From Chryseobacterium gallinarum (GTDB lineage: Bacteria; Bacteroidota; Bacteroidia; Flavobacteriales; Weeksellaceae), in NCBI RefSeq assembly GCF_001021975.1, contig NZ_CP009928.1:2608001-2672000 (forward strand): DNA of 64,000 nucleotides. The letters run 5' to 3'. Below the pieces are notes generated by a model, which searched no databases, had not been told where the DNA came from, and saw only the letters and a program-made list of their open reading frames with translations. A program made the translations under genes and the position numbers. Shown in pieces: positions 14,844 through 24,770 of this stretch. Position 1 is the first letter of the stretch. The number at the start of each line of letters is the position of its first letter.

Positions 14844-16187
14844 ATGGAAGATACGCTTACTTACAGTTACGCAGGATCATCATCTCTGTTAAAAAGAGGA
14901 GCCCTGGAGGAACTGTTCCTCTCCAAATACAGTGAGGTCCAAAAAAATACAGGTGCCCCTTGTTTTTTCTGGGGAAGTGTAAGTCAGCCTTTTATTTTGG
15001 CCAGATGCCTTATTACACTCTCTAATATTGTGAAAGCCGGTTTTAACCTTCCCCCGTTTCAGATGGCGCTTATTAAAGATCCGATTGTTACTGTGGGAGA
15101 TGAAAGATTACGCTTTGAAGGGTTTTCACATTGTGCAGGAGTATATGCACGGATAGATGTGTTACCGGGCGGATTAGATGGCGCGTTTTTAGAAAACGGG
15201 ACTATTAACGTAGATTTTAACCAATCTATGATTACGGCTTTGGGGAGTATCCGTCCCTACGAAAAAATTATACTTTCCATAGGAGAAAAAGAAGTCGGGT
15301 TATATACTGAAAAAAAGAAAATCATAGAACGAAAGGTCCCTTTGCCTGAAAAATGGATTAAAGGCCTGGGAACAGTACAGGTTTATCTATCCGAATCGGA
15401 AGAACTGTATACATTCAATAAAATACAGGCGCAGCAGCTGTTCAGGGGAATGCCGAAAGGAGTGGTGAAATGTGATTATTTTCTGATAGTAAGAGGAAAT
15501 AAGCCCACATTTTCTCCCGTACAATCAGCGGACGGTGTTTGTATCGGAGGCCTTCACAGGCTTCGTCTGCTGGAATCTCTGCTACCATATACAGACTATA
15601 TGAAAGTTTTTGGCCATCCTAAGAGACAATCTGTAACGTGGCAGTTGTACATGGGAAATATTACATTCAGTTTTTCTCTGTCAAGGGAGATCTGGCGTGG
15701 ATTTTCCAGCGAAGGTGCCGTATTGGAGGGGCTTATTAATGATGTGCCTGATGAGTGGATTGATGCGCTGGATAAATATGCATATGCCAACCAGTCTTTC
15801 AATAAAATAATGATGGCTGTGGAAGGGAATATCAATATAGAAAAGGCTGAAAATCTTACTGCAAGACTGGCAGCGATGGGACTTCTGGGATATGATGTAG
15901 ACACCCGGGAGTTTTTCTATCGCAGGCTCCCTTTTAAATTGAGCCGGGTTTTGGAACTGAATCCCCGTATGAAAAATGCAGAAAAACTGATTGAAGAAGG
16001 AAAAGTAGAATTTGTAAGCATAAAAAATGAAAGAATAGAAGCCAGGGTAGAAGGTACTGATGTGCAGCATACAATTATTCTAGAAGAAGGAAAGGAACGT
16101 TGCACCTGTGAGTGGTTCATCAAATATCAGGGTGAGAGAGGGCCTTGTAAGCATGTTCTGGCAGTGAAGAAACTTGCCGGTACTTGA
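14844..16187 (+). CDS. SWIM zinc-finger protein
   Basis: A 447-residue protein whose C terminus carries a complete SWIM motif CxCx(12)CxH: C420, C422, C435, H437. SWIM domains bind zinc and mediate nucleic-acid or protein contacts. The preceding 400 residues are mixed alpha/beta with no recognised enzyme motif. The start is 3 nt after the helical-repeat gene, so the two form an operon and probably a complex. No terminator follows closely. Confidence 0.85.
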   Translation: MEDTLTYSYAGSSSLLKRGALEELFLSKYSEVQKNTGAPCFFWGSVSQPFILARCLITLSNIVKAGFNLPPFQMALIKDPIVTVGDERLRFEGFSHCAGVYARIDVLPGGLDGAFLENGTINVDFNQSMITALGSIRPYEKIILSIGEKEVGLYTEKKKIIERKVPLPEKWIKGLGTVQVYLSESEELYTFNKIQAQQLFRGMPKGVVKCDYFLIVRGNKPTFSPVQSADGVCIGGLHRLRLLESLLPYTDYMKVFGHPKRQSVTWQLYMGNITFSFSLSREIWRGFSSEGAVLEGLINDVPDEWIDALDKYAYANQSFNKIMMAVEGNINIEKAENLTARLAAMGLLGYDVDTREFFYRRLPFKLSRVLELNPRMKNAEKLIEEGKVEFVSIKNERIEARVEGTDVQHTIILEEGKERCTCEWFIKYQGERGPCKHVLAVKKLAGT

Positions 16188-16283
16188 ATGAAAACTTTTT
16201 CGAAGTCTAAACTTTACCTGCTGGCATACCTGGAAGATCAAGGAGAAGCTTTCTTATGATCTGATTTCTGCCTACATCAATAG

Positions 16284-16303
16284 ATGCGGGCTTTAGCCCG
16301 CAT
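16284..16303 (+). repeat. Perfect palindromic hairpin
   Basis: ATGCGGGC-TTTA-GCCCGCAT, 8 bp with a 4-nt loop. No T run follows, so it looks like a REP-type intergenic palindrome rather than a terminator. Confidence 0.6.
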
Positions 16304-16448
16304 AACTTTAGCCCAAACCTAAAAAGTCATAATTATTTTTATGCATAAATACATTAATCACGATCTGTTAAATCCGGGAATTGACTAACAATATTTCTTA
16401 CGATATGCCTGGCTGTATCAATAGGCCCGGACTTCAAAAAGAAACCTA

Positions 16449-16787
16449 TTATTTACCGGCTTTCTTTGTTGCAATTTCAAGCTCATCCTCAAACATACTT
16501 TTCCATTTGGAAAGTGTGGTTCTGCTGATTTTATATTTTCTGGACATGTAACTGGTAGAATAGCCATGCTTCTTTTGGTATTGGAGAAGTTTAAGCATGG
16601 TTTTCTTATCGTAGGTTTTGAGCTTTTGATTTTCTTTAGACTGTTTGAAAAGTTTCTCATTGAATTTAAGAACATCTTCGCTGGTGTGAAGCCGCTCAAG
16701 AAGCTCTCTGATTTTTGGATCCTTTAATTTTTCAGGATATTCAAGCCTGAGCATATCCTGGTAAATTTTTTTATAATTAGGACGCAT
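16449..16787 (-). CDS. HTH protein, transposase-OrfA-like
   Basis: A 112-residue basic protein. Its C-terminal half (YDKKTMLKLLQYQKKHGYSTSYMSRKYKISRTTLSKW) is a helix-turn-helix of the IS3/transposase_8 type. No catalytic OrfB is nearby and no inverted repeats were recognised, so it may be a domesticated regulator. It lies 11 nt downstream of a related HTH gene on the same strand, and the pair forms a small operon. Confidence 0.6.
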   Translation of the reverse strand: MRPNYKKIYQDMLRLEYPEKLKDPKIRELLERLHTSEDVLKFNEKLFKQSKENQKLKTYDKKTMLKLLQYQKKHGYSTSYMSRKYKISRTTLSKWKSMFEDELEIATKKAGK

Positions 16788-16798
16788 GTACTGTTTGT

Positions 16799-17227
16799 TT
16801 ATCCGTTTGTATTATCACCTTTCTGAAGCCATCTGTGGAGAGTGCTTTTAGGAATAGAATATTCTTTAATCACTTCACTTTGGGTCATTTCACCGGACAA
16901 GATTCTTTTCATAATAAAATCTTTGATTTCCTGGGTATAAATGTTTTTTCTGAAATAAGGAATTTTTTCAGATTTCTGTTGATTTTTGTTGACTGCAGCA
17001 GGCGGAGCATATAAAATGAGATGCGAGCTGTAAAGCCTGAAAAAGTCATATTCCAATAATTTGCTCCATCTTAGAAGAAGATCAGAATCTATAGATTTAC
17101 TGTTGTACATGGTTTCGACAGTCTCTTCATCTTTGCCTAAAAACTTACATATCCTCTCCATTGTTATTTCATTTTCATCAACCTTCTCCTTAATAAATTT
17201 TCCAATGTGGATTTCTTTATATAACAT
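16799..17227 (-). CDS. Two-domain HTH protein
   Basis: A 142-residue protein. The N-terminal part (about 10-62) resembles an XRE-like HTH (MERICKFLGKDEETVETMYNSKSIDSD). The C-terminal part (about 95-140) is a second HTH of transposase type (MTQSEVIKEYSIPKSTLHRWLQ). Similar stand-alone HTH pairs are frequent in Chryseobacterium genomes, often labelled transposases. A DNA-binding role is likely; its target is unknown. Confidence 0.6.
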   Translation of the reverse strand: MLYKEIHIGKFIKEKVDENEITMERICKFLGKDEETVETMYNSKSIDSDLLLRWSKLLEYDFFRLYSSHLILYAPPAAVNKNQQKSEKIPYFRKNIYTQEIKDFIMKRILSGEMTQSEVIKEYSIPKSTLHRWLQKGDNTNG

Positions 17228-17803
17228 TTCTTATTGAATATAATTTCTTATTTAAACTCCTTCACATAACACCAGAATAGAGACTATATACCATTGACGG
17301 GAAATAATAAGGGCTGTACTGAAATGAAACGATAAGCACCCTGAAATATTCAATCAGGTCATGTGGGACTAAAAAAATGTTTAAGAAAAATATAAGATCT
17401 TAAAAAAAGTATTCATTGCCACTTAATTTACCGTAGGATATAATTTCCTTGTTTTCACTTGGTTCATTAATTCTCCATCTGCTCCAGCCTTCTTTTTCTA
17501 CCATTTGTGTAAAGTATATATGCCTACTAAAACTTTTTCATGCAATTCTATTTTATTCTAATGACGGTTGCTATTGGTATTTTGATGGCCAGTTGTCTAT
17601 ATGATTTACAGGATAAAAATAACAGATAATCCGTCTAATGACTTTCAAATTTAAACAAAAATTAGAATTCAGGATGCTGATAAATATAAAAAATGACTTT
17701 ATGAGCAAACTTTAATTAAAATTAACATATTATATAAACTAAACTGTGAATTATTGTAATAGGGACGGAAATTCTTAAAAGCGTAAAAGAAAATTGTATA
17801 CCA
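17228..17803. other. Intergenic region, no gene recognised
   Basis: About 575 bp of AT-rich sequence between the HTH pair (transcribed leftward) and the SulP gene. No tRNA, complete ORF of good coding character or strong terminator was seen. AAGATCTT occurs near 17393 without the flanking bases of the hairpin elements. Confidence 0.5.
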
Positions 17804-17830
17804 TTGAGCAAGTATATACCTTTGCCATCA

Positions 17831-19369
17831 ATGAAAAATACTATAAGCTTATTCGATTTTTCGAAAAAAATAAATTATAAAAATGAATTGCTCGCAGGCT
17901 TTACCGTAGCTATGACCATGATTCCGGAATCACTTTCGTTTGCGATTCTGGCTGGGCTGTCACCACTTACAGGACTTTACGCAGCCGGATTGATGGGGTT
18001 GGTGACTGCTATACTGGGTGGCCGGCCGGGAATGGTGTCCGGAGGAGCCGGAGCCACCATTGTCGTACTGATAGCCCTGATACAATCGCATGGTGTGGAA
18101 TACCTTTTTGCTACCGTTGCCCTTGCAGGAATTATTCAAATACTCGTGGGAATCTTTAAATTGGGAAAATTTGTGAGACTCATTCCGCAGCCGGTAATGT
18201 ATGGGTTTCTGAATGGTCTCGCCATTATTATTTTTTTAGCACAGATCGAACAGTTTAAAATAACCGGTAGTAACGGTGAGGCTGGCTGGCTTCAGGGAAC
18301 ACCTCTCTATATAATGGCAGGACTTACTGCCTTAACTATTGCCGTAGTGTATTTCTTTCCGAAACTCACAAAAGCAATTCCGGCTTCCTTGGCTGCTATT
18401 ATTGTTGTTTTTGCAGTGGTGTTAGGATTTAATATCCATACAAAAACGGTGGCAGATATTGCACATATCAGTGGAAATCTTCCGGTTTTTCATATTCCAC
18501 AGGTTCCTTTTTCCCTGGAAACATTGCGGATTATTTTTCCATATGCATTAATTATGGCTGGCGTAGGCCTTATAGAATCTCTTCTGACATTATCAATGGT
18601 CGATGAAATTACCAATTCCAAAGGCAATGCAAATAAAGAATCCGTTGCGCAGGGAATTGCTAACATGACCAATGGTTTTTTTGGCGGAATGGGGGGCTGT
18701 GCCATGGTTGCCCAAACGCTTGTTAATCTCAATGCCGGTTCAAGAGCCAGGTTATCCGGCATTATTGCAGCCGTTATGATTCTGTCGATCATTCTTTTTG
18801 GAGCTCCTGTTATTGAAAAAATTCCTATGGCCGCTTTGGTAGGGGTTATGATGATGGTGGCAATAAGTACCTTTCAATGGGTTTCTATCAGGATTGTGAA
18901 CAAAATGCCTAAATCAGATATATTCGTTGGAATAACCGTTGCTTTAATTACGGTAGTTCTTCATAATCTTGCCCTGGCCGTTTTAGTGGGAGTGATCATA
19001 TCAGCACTGGTATTTGCCTGGGATAATGCCAAAAGAATCCGTGCCAGAAAACATACGGATGTAAACGGTATCAAGCATTATGAGATATATGGCCCTTTAT
19101 TTTTCGGTTCTGTAACCGCATTTATAGAAAAGTTTGATCCCGCGGAAGACCCTGATGAAGTAGTGGTGGATTTCAAAGAAAGCCGTATTGTTGATATGAG
19201 TGCTATAGACGCTTTAGATAAAATCTCAAAACGGTATAAACAAAACGGGAAAACATTATACCTTCGCCATCTGAGTGAAGACTGCCGCAAAATGTTGAAA
19301 AATGCGGAAGCTATCATTGAAGTGAATATTCAGGAAGATCCTACGTATAAAGTGATGCCGGAAAAATAG
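17831..19369 (+). CDS. SulP-family inorganic anion transporter with STAS domain
   Basis: About 512 residues from the ATG at 17831; an in-frame TTG at 17804 would add 9. Some 10-12 hydrophobic segments begin at ELLAGFTVAMTMIPESLSFAILAGLSPLTGLYA, the SulP signature region. A cytoplasmic STAS domain fills the last 110 residues (IYGPLFFGSVTAFIEKF ... VVDFKESRIVDMSAIDAL). It imports or exchanges sulfate, bicarbonate or a similar anion at the inner membrane; the exact substrate cannot be read from sequence. It appears monocistronic. Confidence 0.92.
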   Translation: MKNTISLFDFSKKINYKNELLAGFTVAMTMIPESLSFAILAGLSPLTGLYAAGLMGLVTAILGGRPGMVSGGAGATIVVLIALIQSHGVEYLFATVALAGIIQILVGIFKLGKFVRLIPQPVMYGFLNGLAIIIFLAQIEQFKITGSNGEAGWLQGTPLYIMAGLTALTIAVVYFFPKLTKAIPASLAAIIVVFAVVLGFNIHTKTVADIAHISGNLPVFHIPQVPFSLETLRIIFPYALIMAGVGLIESLLTLSMVDEITNSKGNANKESVAQGIANMTNGFFGGMGGCAMVAQTLVNLNAGSRARLSGIIAAVMILSIILFGAPVIEKIPMAALVGVMMMVAISTFQWVSIRIVNKMPKSDIFVGITVALITVVLHNLALAVLVGVIISALVFAWDNAKRIRARKHTDVNGIKHYEIYGPLFFGSVTAFIEKFDPAEDPDEVVVDFKESRIVDMSAIDALDKISKRYKQNGKTLYLRHLSEDCRKMLKNAEAIIEVNIQEDPTYKVMPEK

Positions 19370-19796
19370 AATGTGTGGAACCTGTTTGAAGAACCAGGAA
19401 CATTAAACATATACTCTCAAAAGTAAATTTGTTTTTAAACAGATCATCATTCTATAGCTTTTCTGAAAACTCTATAATATTGTAATGTAAAATAAAACGT
19501 CCTATTCACAACACTATTTTCTTTATTATTTTCCCATTTTTCAAATTGATTTTATTTCAGTAATGAGTAACAACTACTAACCAGCAACTTTAAAACATAA
19601 GTAAAAATAACCGCAATTAGTAATTTTTATTTTACCTTCCCTCAAATCATAAAATATCTTAAAACAGGGAAGTATAGTGATACATTTATGATAAAAATTT
19701 TATCTTTGGAAAGAATAGAAAATTAAACACTTGTTGATGATTGAAAATTTTTAAATCTTTTTCAAGGAGCTAAATAAAACTTTTAACTTAAAACTA
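19370..19796. other. Intergenic region upstream of the Ter locus
   Basis: About 425 bp, AT-rich, without recognised genes. TATCTTTGG near 19702-19710 fits a flavobacterial -7 element and would drive the operon starting at 19797. Confidence 0.5.
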
Positions 19797-20465
19797 TTGA
19801 AAACAGATATCAACATTCAAAACCACTGTCATTTTTCTTTTGATTTGTGGCTTACTTTAATCAAATCTCACCCTGAATTTAAAACAAAAAGAGTTGAGCT
19901 GTTCTCCTCATTTTTCAATGTAGACAAACCTATTGAAGAGGTTGCAAAGACCGTAAAATATTATGATGACCTTTGTAATTCTATCAATGAGATAACAGGC
20001 GGGAATATAGATACTTTTGAGATTTACCTGATGATCCTTGGTTCGCTGAATGTAGATATTGCATCTGTGAATAAAGAAAAACTCAATGATTTTTATTTGA
20101 AAAGTGAAGAATTATTTTTAGAATACAAACCAGTTGTTATTTTTGAAAATATTCATGATTTTTTTGAGAATATCAAAAATCAGGGAAAGACCATTAATAT
20201 TCTGAGCAATACAGGATTTATCAAAGGAAAGACCATGCGGAAGTTCCTGATTCATGAAAACCTGGATCAGTACATAGATTTCCACATTTATTCAGATGAA
20301 ATCAATTGTTCCAAACCGAATCCGCTTATTTTTCAGGAAGTGAAAAATAAGATCAGGAATCAGGATCTGCCATTGCATCAGATTCTTCATATCGGTGATA
20401 ATCCGGTAGCAGATTATCAGGGAGCAAAAAGCTTCGGTTTCAGTGCCCATTTGCTTAAACACTAA
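19797..20465 (+). CDS. HAD-family hydrolase of the tellurite-resistance locus
   Basis: A 222-residue protein with a TTG start; no ATG precedes motif I. Motif I is FDLWLTL (nucleophile Asp16, with Trp at the second Asp position as in haloacid-dehalogenase-like members). Motif II is ILSNTG and motif IV is HIGDNPVADYQGA. It likely dephosphorylates a small metabolite. HAD and phosphoribosyltransferase genes are the proposed nucleoside-like-metabolite module of Ter stress loci. It is separated by 6 nt from the PRTase gene, so they are co-transcribed. Confidence 0.82.
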   Translation: MKTDINIQNHCHFSFDLWLTLIKSHPEFKTKRVELFSSFFNVDKPIEEVAKTVKYYDDLCNSINEITGGNIDTFEIYLMILGSLNVDIASVNKEKLNDFYLKSEELFLEYKPVVIFENIHDFFENIKNQGKTINILSNTGFIKGKTMRKFLIHENLDQYIDFHIYSDEINCSKPNPLIFQEVKNKIRNQDLPLHQILHIGDNPVADYQGAKSFGFSAHLLKH

Positions 20466-20471
20466 TATAAC

Positions 20472-21296
20472 ATGAATAAGAGATACAGCTTACACCACAT
20501 TCATTCAGCGGATGAGTTCACTTTCTCACCGGCAGAATACAGCTATTTCAAATATGGCGATAAGTCGTATGCAGAAAAATTTGCAAAAGAATTATTTGAC
20601 GGATTTATTTCCGGATACAATACACTTCTGGACACGGATAAAGAAATTGTGGTTCTCCCCAGCCCTTATATGGCGATTCCCACAGCATCCAATTTTTTAT
20701 GCTTCTTTTTTAAAAAGCATTTGGACTTTTATCTGTTTCAAAAAGGAAAGAAATCAAGTATCATTTCTAAAATTAATCGTAACCATACTTATATTACTGA
20801 TTATGGCAACCTTAGTTTTGAAGATCGCAAGAATCTGATTGCCAATGATACTTATTACATAGATAAAGATTTTTTAAGAGGAAAACTTTGTATTTTTATA
20901 GACGATATAAAAATTACAGGAAGTCATGAATATACAGTAACCAGGATTTTAGATCAATATAATGTGGACGCTGATTTTATGTTTCTGTATTATGCGGAGC
21001 TTATGAATCTTGATATTGATCCCAAAATTGAAAATTATTTTAATTATTATGCAGTGAAAAATATACAACACATTGCAGAAGTAATGGGAAAGCCCAGTTT
21101 TGAGTTTAATACGAGAATCGTCAAATATATTTTAGGGCTGGATTCAAGTAATTTTGATTATCTTACGTCTAAAGTAAAAAGAGAACAGATGGACCTGCTT
21201 CTGGAGCTGGCCATCAGTAACAATTATCATTTAATAAAAGAATACGAAAACAACATCAATACTTTAATACAAACGGAATTATATTATGGCTATTAA
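20472..21296 (+). CDS. Phosphoribosyltransferase-like protein of the Ter locus
   Basis: A 274-residue protein with the PRPP-binding loop CIFIDDIKITGSHEYT, a hydrophobic strand, two acidic residues and T-G, near residues 137-152. This is the hallmark of type I PRTases. The remainder is unlike purine or pyrimidine salvage enzymes but fits the TerD-linked PRTase group. It overlaps the terD start by 11 nt. It presumably forms a glycosidic bond in a stress-related metabolite; the substrate is unknown. Confidence 0.78.
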   Translation: MNKRYSLHHIHSADEFTFSPAEYSYFKYGDKSYAEKFAKELFDGFISGYNTLLDTDKEIVVLPSPYMAIPTASNFLCFFFKKHLDFYLFQKGKKSSIISKINRNHTYITDYGNLSFEDRKNLIANDTYYIDKDFLRGKLCIFIDDIKITGSHEYTVTRILDQYNVDADFMFLYYAELMNLDIDPKIENYFNYYAVKNIQHIAEVMGKPSFEFNTRIVKYILGLDSSNFDYLTSKVKREQMDLLLELAISNNYHLIKEYENNINTLIQTELYYGY

Positions 21297-21843
21297 CTTA
21301 CAAAAAGGACAAAGAGAAAATATCAACGCCCCTAAATTTACTGTAGGTTTGGGATGGGATATCAATAATACTTCTACAGGAACAGCATTTGACCTTGATG
21401 CTTCTTTATTTTTATTGGGTGACGACAAAAAATTAATTTCAGATAATCATTTTATTTTTTATAATAATCTGGAGTCTCCGGATAAATCTGTTATCCACAC
21501 AGGAGATAATCTTACAGGAGAAGGATCAGGGGATGATGAGCAGATCAAAATAGACCTTACTAAAATAGATGCTGCCATTAAAGAAATTACAGTGGTAGTA
21601 ACAATCCACGAAGCAGAATCCAGAAAGCAAAATTTTGGGCAGGTAAGAAATTCTTTTATCAGAATTTTTAATACAGATACGAATGAAGAGATCTTAAAAT
21701 ATGAATTAGACGAAGATTTCTCAATCGAAACTGCAGTAGAATTCGGAAGAATCTACAACAGAAACGGAGAATGGAAATTTGAGGCCGTAGGAGCAGGACA
21801 GCGGGACGGCCTTGAAAAATTTGTATCAATTTATCAAAAGTAA
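21286..21843 (+). CDS. terD: TerD-family stress protein
   Basis: A 185-residue TerD protein beginning MAINLQKGQRENI. The family core GLGWDINNTSTGTAFDLDAS and the acidic calcium-binding segment TGDNLTGEGSGDDEQIKIDL are both present. TerD proteins are cytoplasmic calcium-binding proteins in tellurite-, phage- and colicin-resistance loci. It overlaps the PRTase gene and lies 2 nt before telA. Paralogue at 24072. Confidence 0.93.
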   Translation: MAINLQKGQRENINAPKFTVGLGWDINNTSTGTAFDLDASLFLLGDDKKLISDNHFIFYNNLESPDKSVIHTGDNLTGEGSGDDEQIKIDLTKIDAAIKEITVVVTIHEAESRKQNFGQVRNSFIRIFNTDTNEEILKYELDEDFSIETAVEFGRIYNRNGEWKFEAVGAGQRDGLEKFVSIYQK

Positions 21844-21845
21844 TT

Positions 21846-23021
21846 ATGGACAATCAGGAAAATCAGCCGATAGATCCGCTAGGATCGATAGAACCTCTTA
21901 AAACCTTTGAACCCACTCCAATGGTTCCGCCTACGCCAGCCCAGCCCGCTCAAAATGCAGCACCAGGGGTTCTGGTAGACAGGGAAGGAAATGTAAATCT
22001 TACTCAATTAAAGTCAGAGGAACGTCAGAAATATGAAGTTCTTGCCAACTCTATTGACGAGGCTAATCCCGGATCTATTGTAAACTTTGGTGCGGAGCTT
22101 CAGAAAACATTAACGAATCAGAGTGACAGCTTCTTAGGAAATGTAAGAAGATCAAACTCAGGAGAAGTAGGGGGCCTTATCAATGATCTTTTAGTAGAGC
22201 TTAATTATGTAGACGTAGATGAGCTTAACGGAAACAAGGTAAAAAGTTTCCTGAGTAAGCTGCCGTTTATGAAAAAAGTGATGACACAGGTAGAAAATCT
22301 GTTTGCAAAATATGATAAAATCATCAATAATATTGAGCAGATTTCTTATAAAGTAAATGCGGGAATTATTACTTCTACAAAAGATAATGCCGTTCTGCAG
22401 ACCATTTTTGAAAGTAATGTAAACTCTATCAAGCAGATCGAAGACCTGGTGATTGCCGGAAATATAAGAATGGAAAGAGCAGCTGCCGAGCTTGCGCATA
22501 TGGAAGCCAATCCTCAGAATTTTCAGGATTATCAGATTGCAGACAAGAGGGATTTCATCGCAAGATTAGACAGAAGAATGGCCGATCTTAAAGTAGTGCG
22601 TGTCATCATGATGCAGTCGCTTCCACAGATCAGATTGGTGCAGAATAATAACGTTTCTATCGCTGAAAAGGCGCAGACCATTCTTACAACCACACTGCCG
22701 GTGTGGAAAAATCAGCTCTCCCTTGCCGTTGCAATGTACAGACAGCAGCAGAATATTGAAATTCAACAGAAAGTTTCATCCACTACGGAAGAAATTTTAA
22801 GAAAAAATGCAGAACGTCTTGGGCAAAATTCGGTAAATGTAGCCAGAGCCAATGAGCAGACCATCGTTTCTGTAGAAACATTGAGAGAAACCACTTCAAT
22901 GCTGATCAATACCCTGAATGAGGTGAAACAGATCCAAAAGCAGGGAGCAGACAGCAGAAGAAAGCTGGATCAGGATCTTCAGACATTGGAACATGAACTA
23001 AAAGCTAATGTAAGAGGTTAA
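21846..23021 (+). CDS. telA: Toxic anion resistance protein TelA
   Basis: A 391-residue soluble protein. The proline-rich N terminus (about 10-45) is followed by long amphipathic helices typical of TelA/KlaA, including GSIVNFGAELQKTLTNQSDSFL and FLSKLPFMKKVMTQVENLF. Length matches the family. TelA contributes to tellurite and cell-envelope stress resistance by an unclear mechanism. It starts 2 nt after terD and is part of the same operon. Confidence 0.93.
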   Translation: MDNQENQPIDPLGSIEPLKTFEPTPMVPPTPAQPAQNAAPGVLVDREGNVNLTQLKSEERQKYEVLANSIDEANPGSIVNFGAELQKTLTNQSDSFLGNVRRSNSGEVGGLINDLLVELNYVDVDELNGNKVKSFLSKLPFMKKVMTQVENLFAKYDKIINNIEQISYKVNAGIITSTKDNAVLQTIFESNVNSIKQIEDLVIAGNIRMERAAAELAHMEANPQNFQDYQIADKRDFIARLDRRMADLKVVRVIMMQSLPQIRLVQNNNVSIAEKAQTILTTTLPVWKNQLSLAVAMYRQQQNIEIQQKVSSTTEEILRKNAERLGQNSVNVARANEQTIVSVETLRETTSMLINTLNEVKQIQKQGADSRRKLDQDLQTLEHELKANVRG

Positions 23022-23037
23022 TTTATAGGATATCAAG

Positions 23038-23985
23038 GTGGGGGATGATGCAGCAACCATATTATCGCAAAGTAGAAGAAGGTTAACAAAACTTAAGCTT
23101 CTGGCGAATTTTTTTGAACATATCGATATAATATCCATTTTCATCAAAACCGATATTATTCACAATATGTTCCAGGAAAATACGGCTTTGGATTATAATA
23201 AGCTTGAACTTTTCCACCTTCAGTATACCGACAGCCTGATAGAGCTTCTGACCAAAATCAAAAGGCAGAAGGAAAATGATATGCTGGCTGTCATCAACGA
23301 AATTGATATCAATAAAAAATATATCTCAGGTTTTGAAGAAAGAAAAATAGATAGTTTTCAGACAGACCGGAAAATGTATAGCGGTATATTTTCCCAGCAT
23401 CTGAAAAAGCTTTATAAAGACCTTACAGAAGCTATTTTTACTGTCAATTGGGATAATGTGCTCTATTTTCATAAAAAATATGCACAGGAATTTTACAGAT
23501 CGGCGGTTGACGAATCTTTACTGACCTCCGGTTCCTTTCCTGCGTATCAGTACAAAGATTACTCCATTGAACGGAAATTATTGGGAAGGCTCAATATACA
23601 TGGCTTTAAAGTTCGGTTTATTTGCGGATACATTATCGGTACCCATGAATATGAGCTTTTTAAGATCTTCCAGTCTGATGATTATTTTGTTTTTAGTATA
23701 GATGAGAAAAAATTATATCTTTTTGATAAAGATCTGAATAAACTCGATATTTCTGAAAACCAATCAAATCAAAGTGCCATCATCCATCAGCTGAAGCAAA
23801 AGAATGAGCTTCTTGAAAATAGTATGAATGAAAGAAAACGTACTTTACCGGCTGAAGTAGAAGAGGTCTTAAAAGATTATCTGAGAAATCTTGAAAATAT
23901 AGATATCATGAGCAAAATATTTGATTTTGATGAAGAAACGAATATCCTGCGGGCAATGCTTAATTTGAACTTGAATAATAACTAA
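23038..23985 (+). CDS. Uncharacterised Ter-locus protein
   Basis: A 315-residue soluble protein with a GTG start 16 nt after telA. The first 150 residues are helical (LKLLANFFEHIDIISIFIK, LKKLYKDLTEAIFTVNW). The middle is beta-rich (YELFKIFQSDDYFVFSIDEKKLYLF). The C terminus is a charged coiled coil. No known domain is recognised. Its place between telA and a second terD-like gene argues for a Ter-complex partner. Confidence 0.7.
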   Translation: MGDDAATILSQSRRRLTKLKLLANFFEHIDIISIFIKTDIIHNMFQENTALDYNKLELFHLQYTDSLIELLTKIKRQKENDMLAVINEIDINKKYISGFEERKIDSFQTDRKMYSGIFSQHLKKLYKDLTEAIFTVNWDNVLYFHKKYAQEFYRSAVDESLLTSGSFPAYQYKDYSIERKLLGRLNIHGFKVRFICGYIIGTHEYELFKIFQSDDYFVFSIDEKKLYLFDKDLNKLDISENQSNQSAIIHQLKQKNELLENSMNERKRTLPAEVEEVLKDYLRNLENIDIMSKIFDFDEETNILRAMLNLNLNNN

Positions 23986-24071
23986 AAAAGCAGAAGGGTA
24001 AAAACAATAAAATCGCAAATTTGTCTTTTAACCCTTTGCTATAAAAGTAAATAACAACTAAACATAAAAAA

Positions 24072-24680
24072 ATGGCTATCAACTTACAAAAAGGTCAGAG
24101 AATAAACCTTAAAAAAGAAAACGGAGCTGAGCTTTCCCAGGCTTGCGTAGGAATCAACTGGGGAGCTATTGAAAAAAAAGGATTTTTCGGAACTAAAAAA
24201 GAAGCAGTAGACTTAGACGGAAGCTGTATTTTATATGATTCAAATAAAAACGTTACCGAAGTAATTTACTTTGGAAATCTGAAATCTAAAAACGGATCCG
24301 TAAGACATAGTGGTGATGATCTTACCGGAGATGTAGACGGGGATGATGGGTTGGATAACGAAGTTATTACAGTGAATTTTAGTCAACTGGAACCTAATAT
24401 TGAATATGTTGCTATGGTGCTGAACAGCTACAGAGGTCAGGATTTTGGAACCATTCCTTTTGCTTCCATTCGTATTTATGAAGGAACACCTACTCAGGTA
24501 AAAGAGGTTTTTGCAAAATACGATATTGCTAATGATGTTTCTTTCAAGGGACACGTTGCTATGGTAATGGGAGTGTTTTATAAAAGAAACGGAGAATGGA
24601 AATTCAACGCCATCGGGGATCCTACAGCAGACCGCAAGCTGGAGCAAACCATCCAGACCGTGAAGACGAATTATTTATAA
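24072..24680 (+). CDS. TerD-family protein, TerZ-like
   Basis: A 202-residue paralogue of the terD product, sharing MAINLQKGQR. Calcium-site segments are present (VDLDGSCILYDSNKN and HSGDDLTGDVDGDDGLDNEVITV). An insertion, KGFFGTKKEAVD, distinguishes it and resembles TerZ-type members. It has an 86-nt upstream gap, so it may have its own promoter while still belonging to the Ter locus. Confidence 0.9.
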   Translation: MAINLQKGQRINLKKENGAELSQACVGINWGAIEKKGFFGTKKEAVDLDGSCILYDSNKNVTEVIYFGNLKSKNGSVRHSGDDLTGDVDGDDGLDNEVITVNFSQLEPNIEYVAMVLNSYRGQDFGTIPFASIRIYEGTPTQVKEVFAKYDIANDVSFKGHVAMVMGVFYKRNGEWKFNAIGDPTADRKLEQTIQTVKTNYL

Positions 24681-24770
24681 TCAATAATCAATTAAAGATC
24701 AATAAGAACAGCAATATTTGTACCTTGTACACTTATTGCTTTTATCATATAATAACACATTATTAATCAA

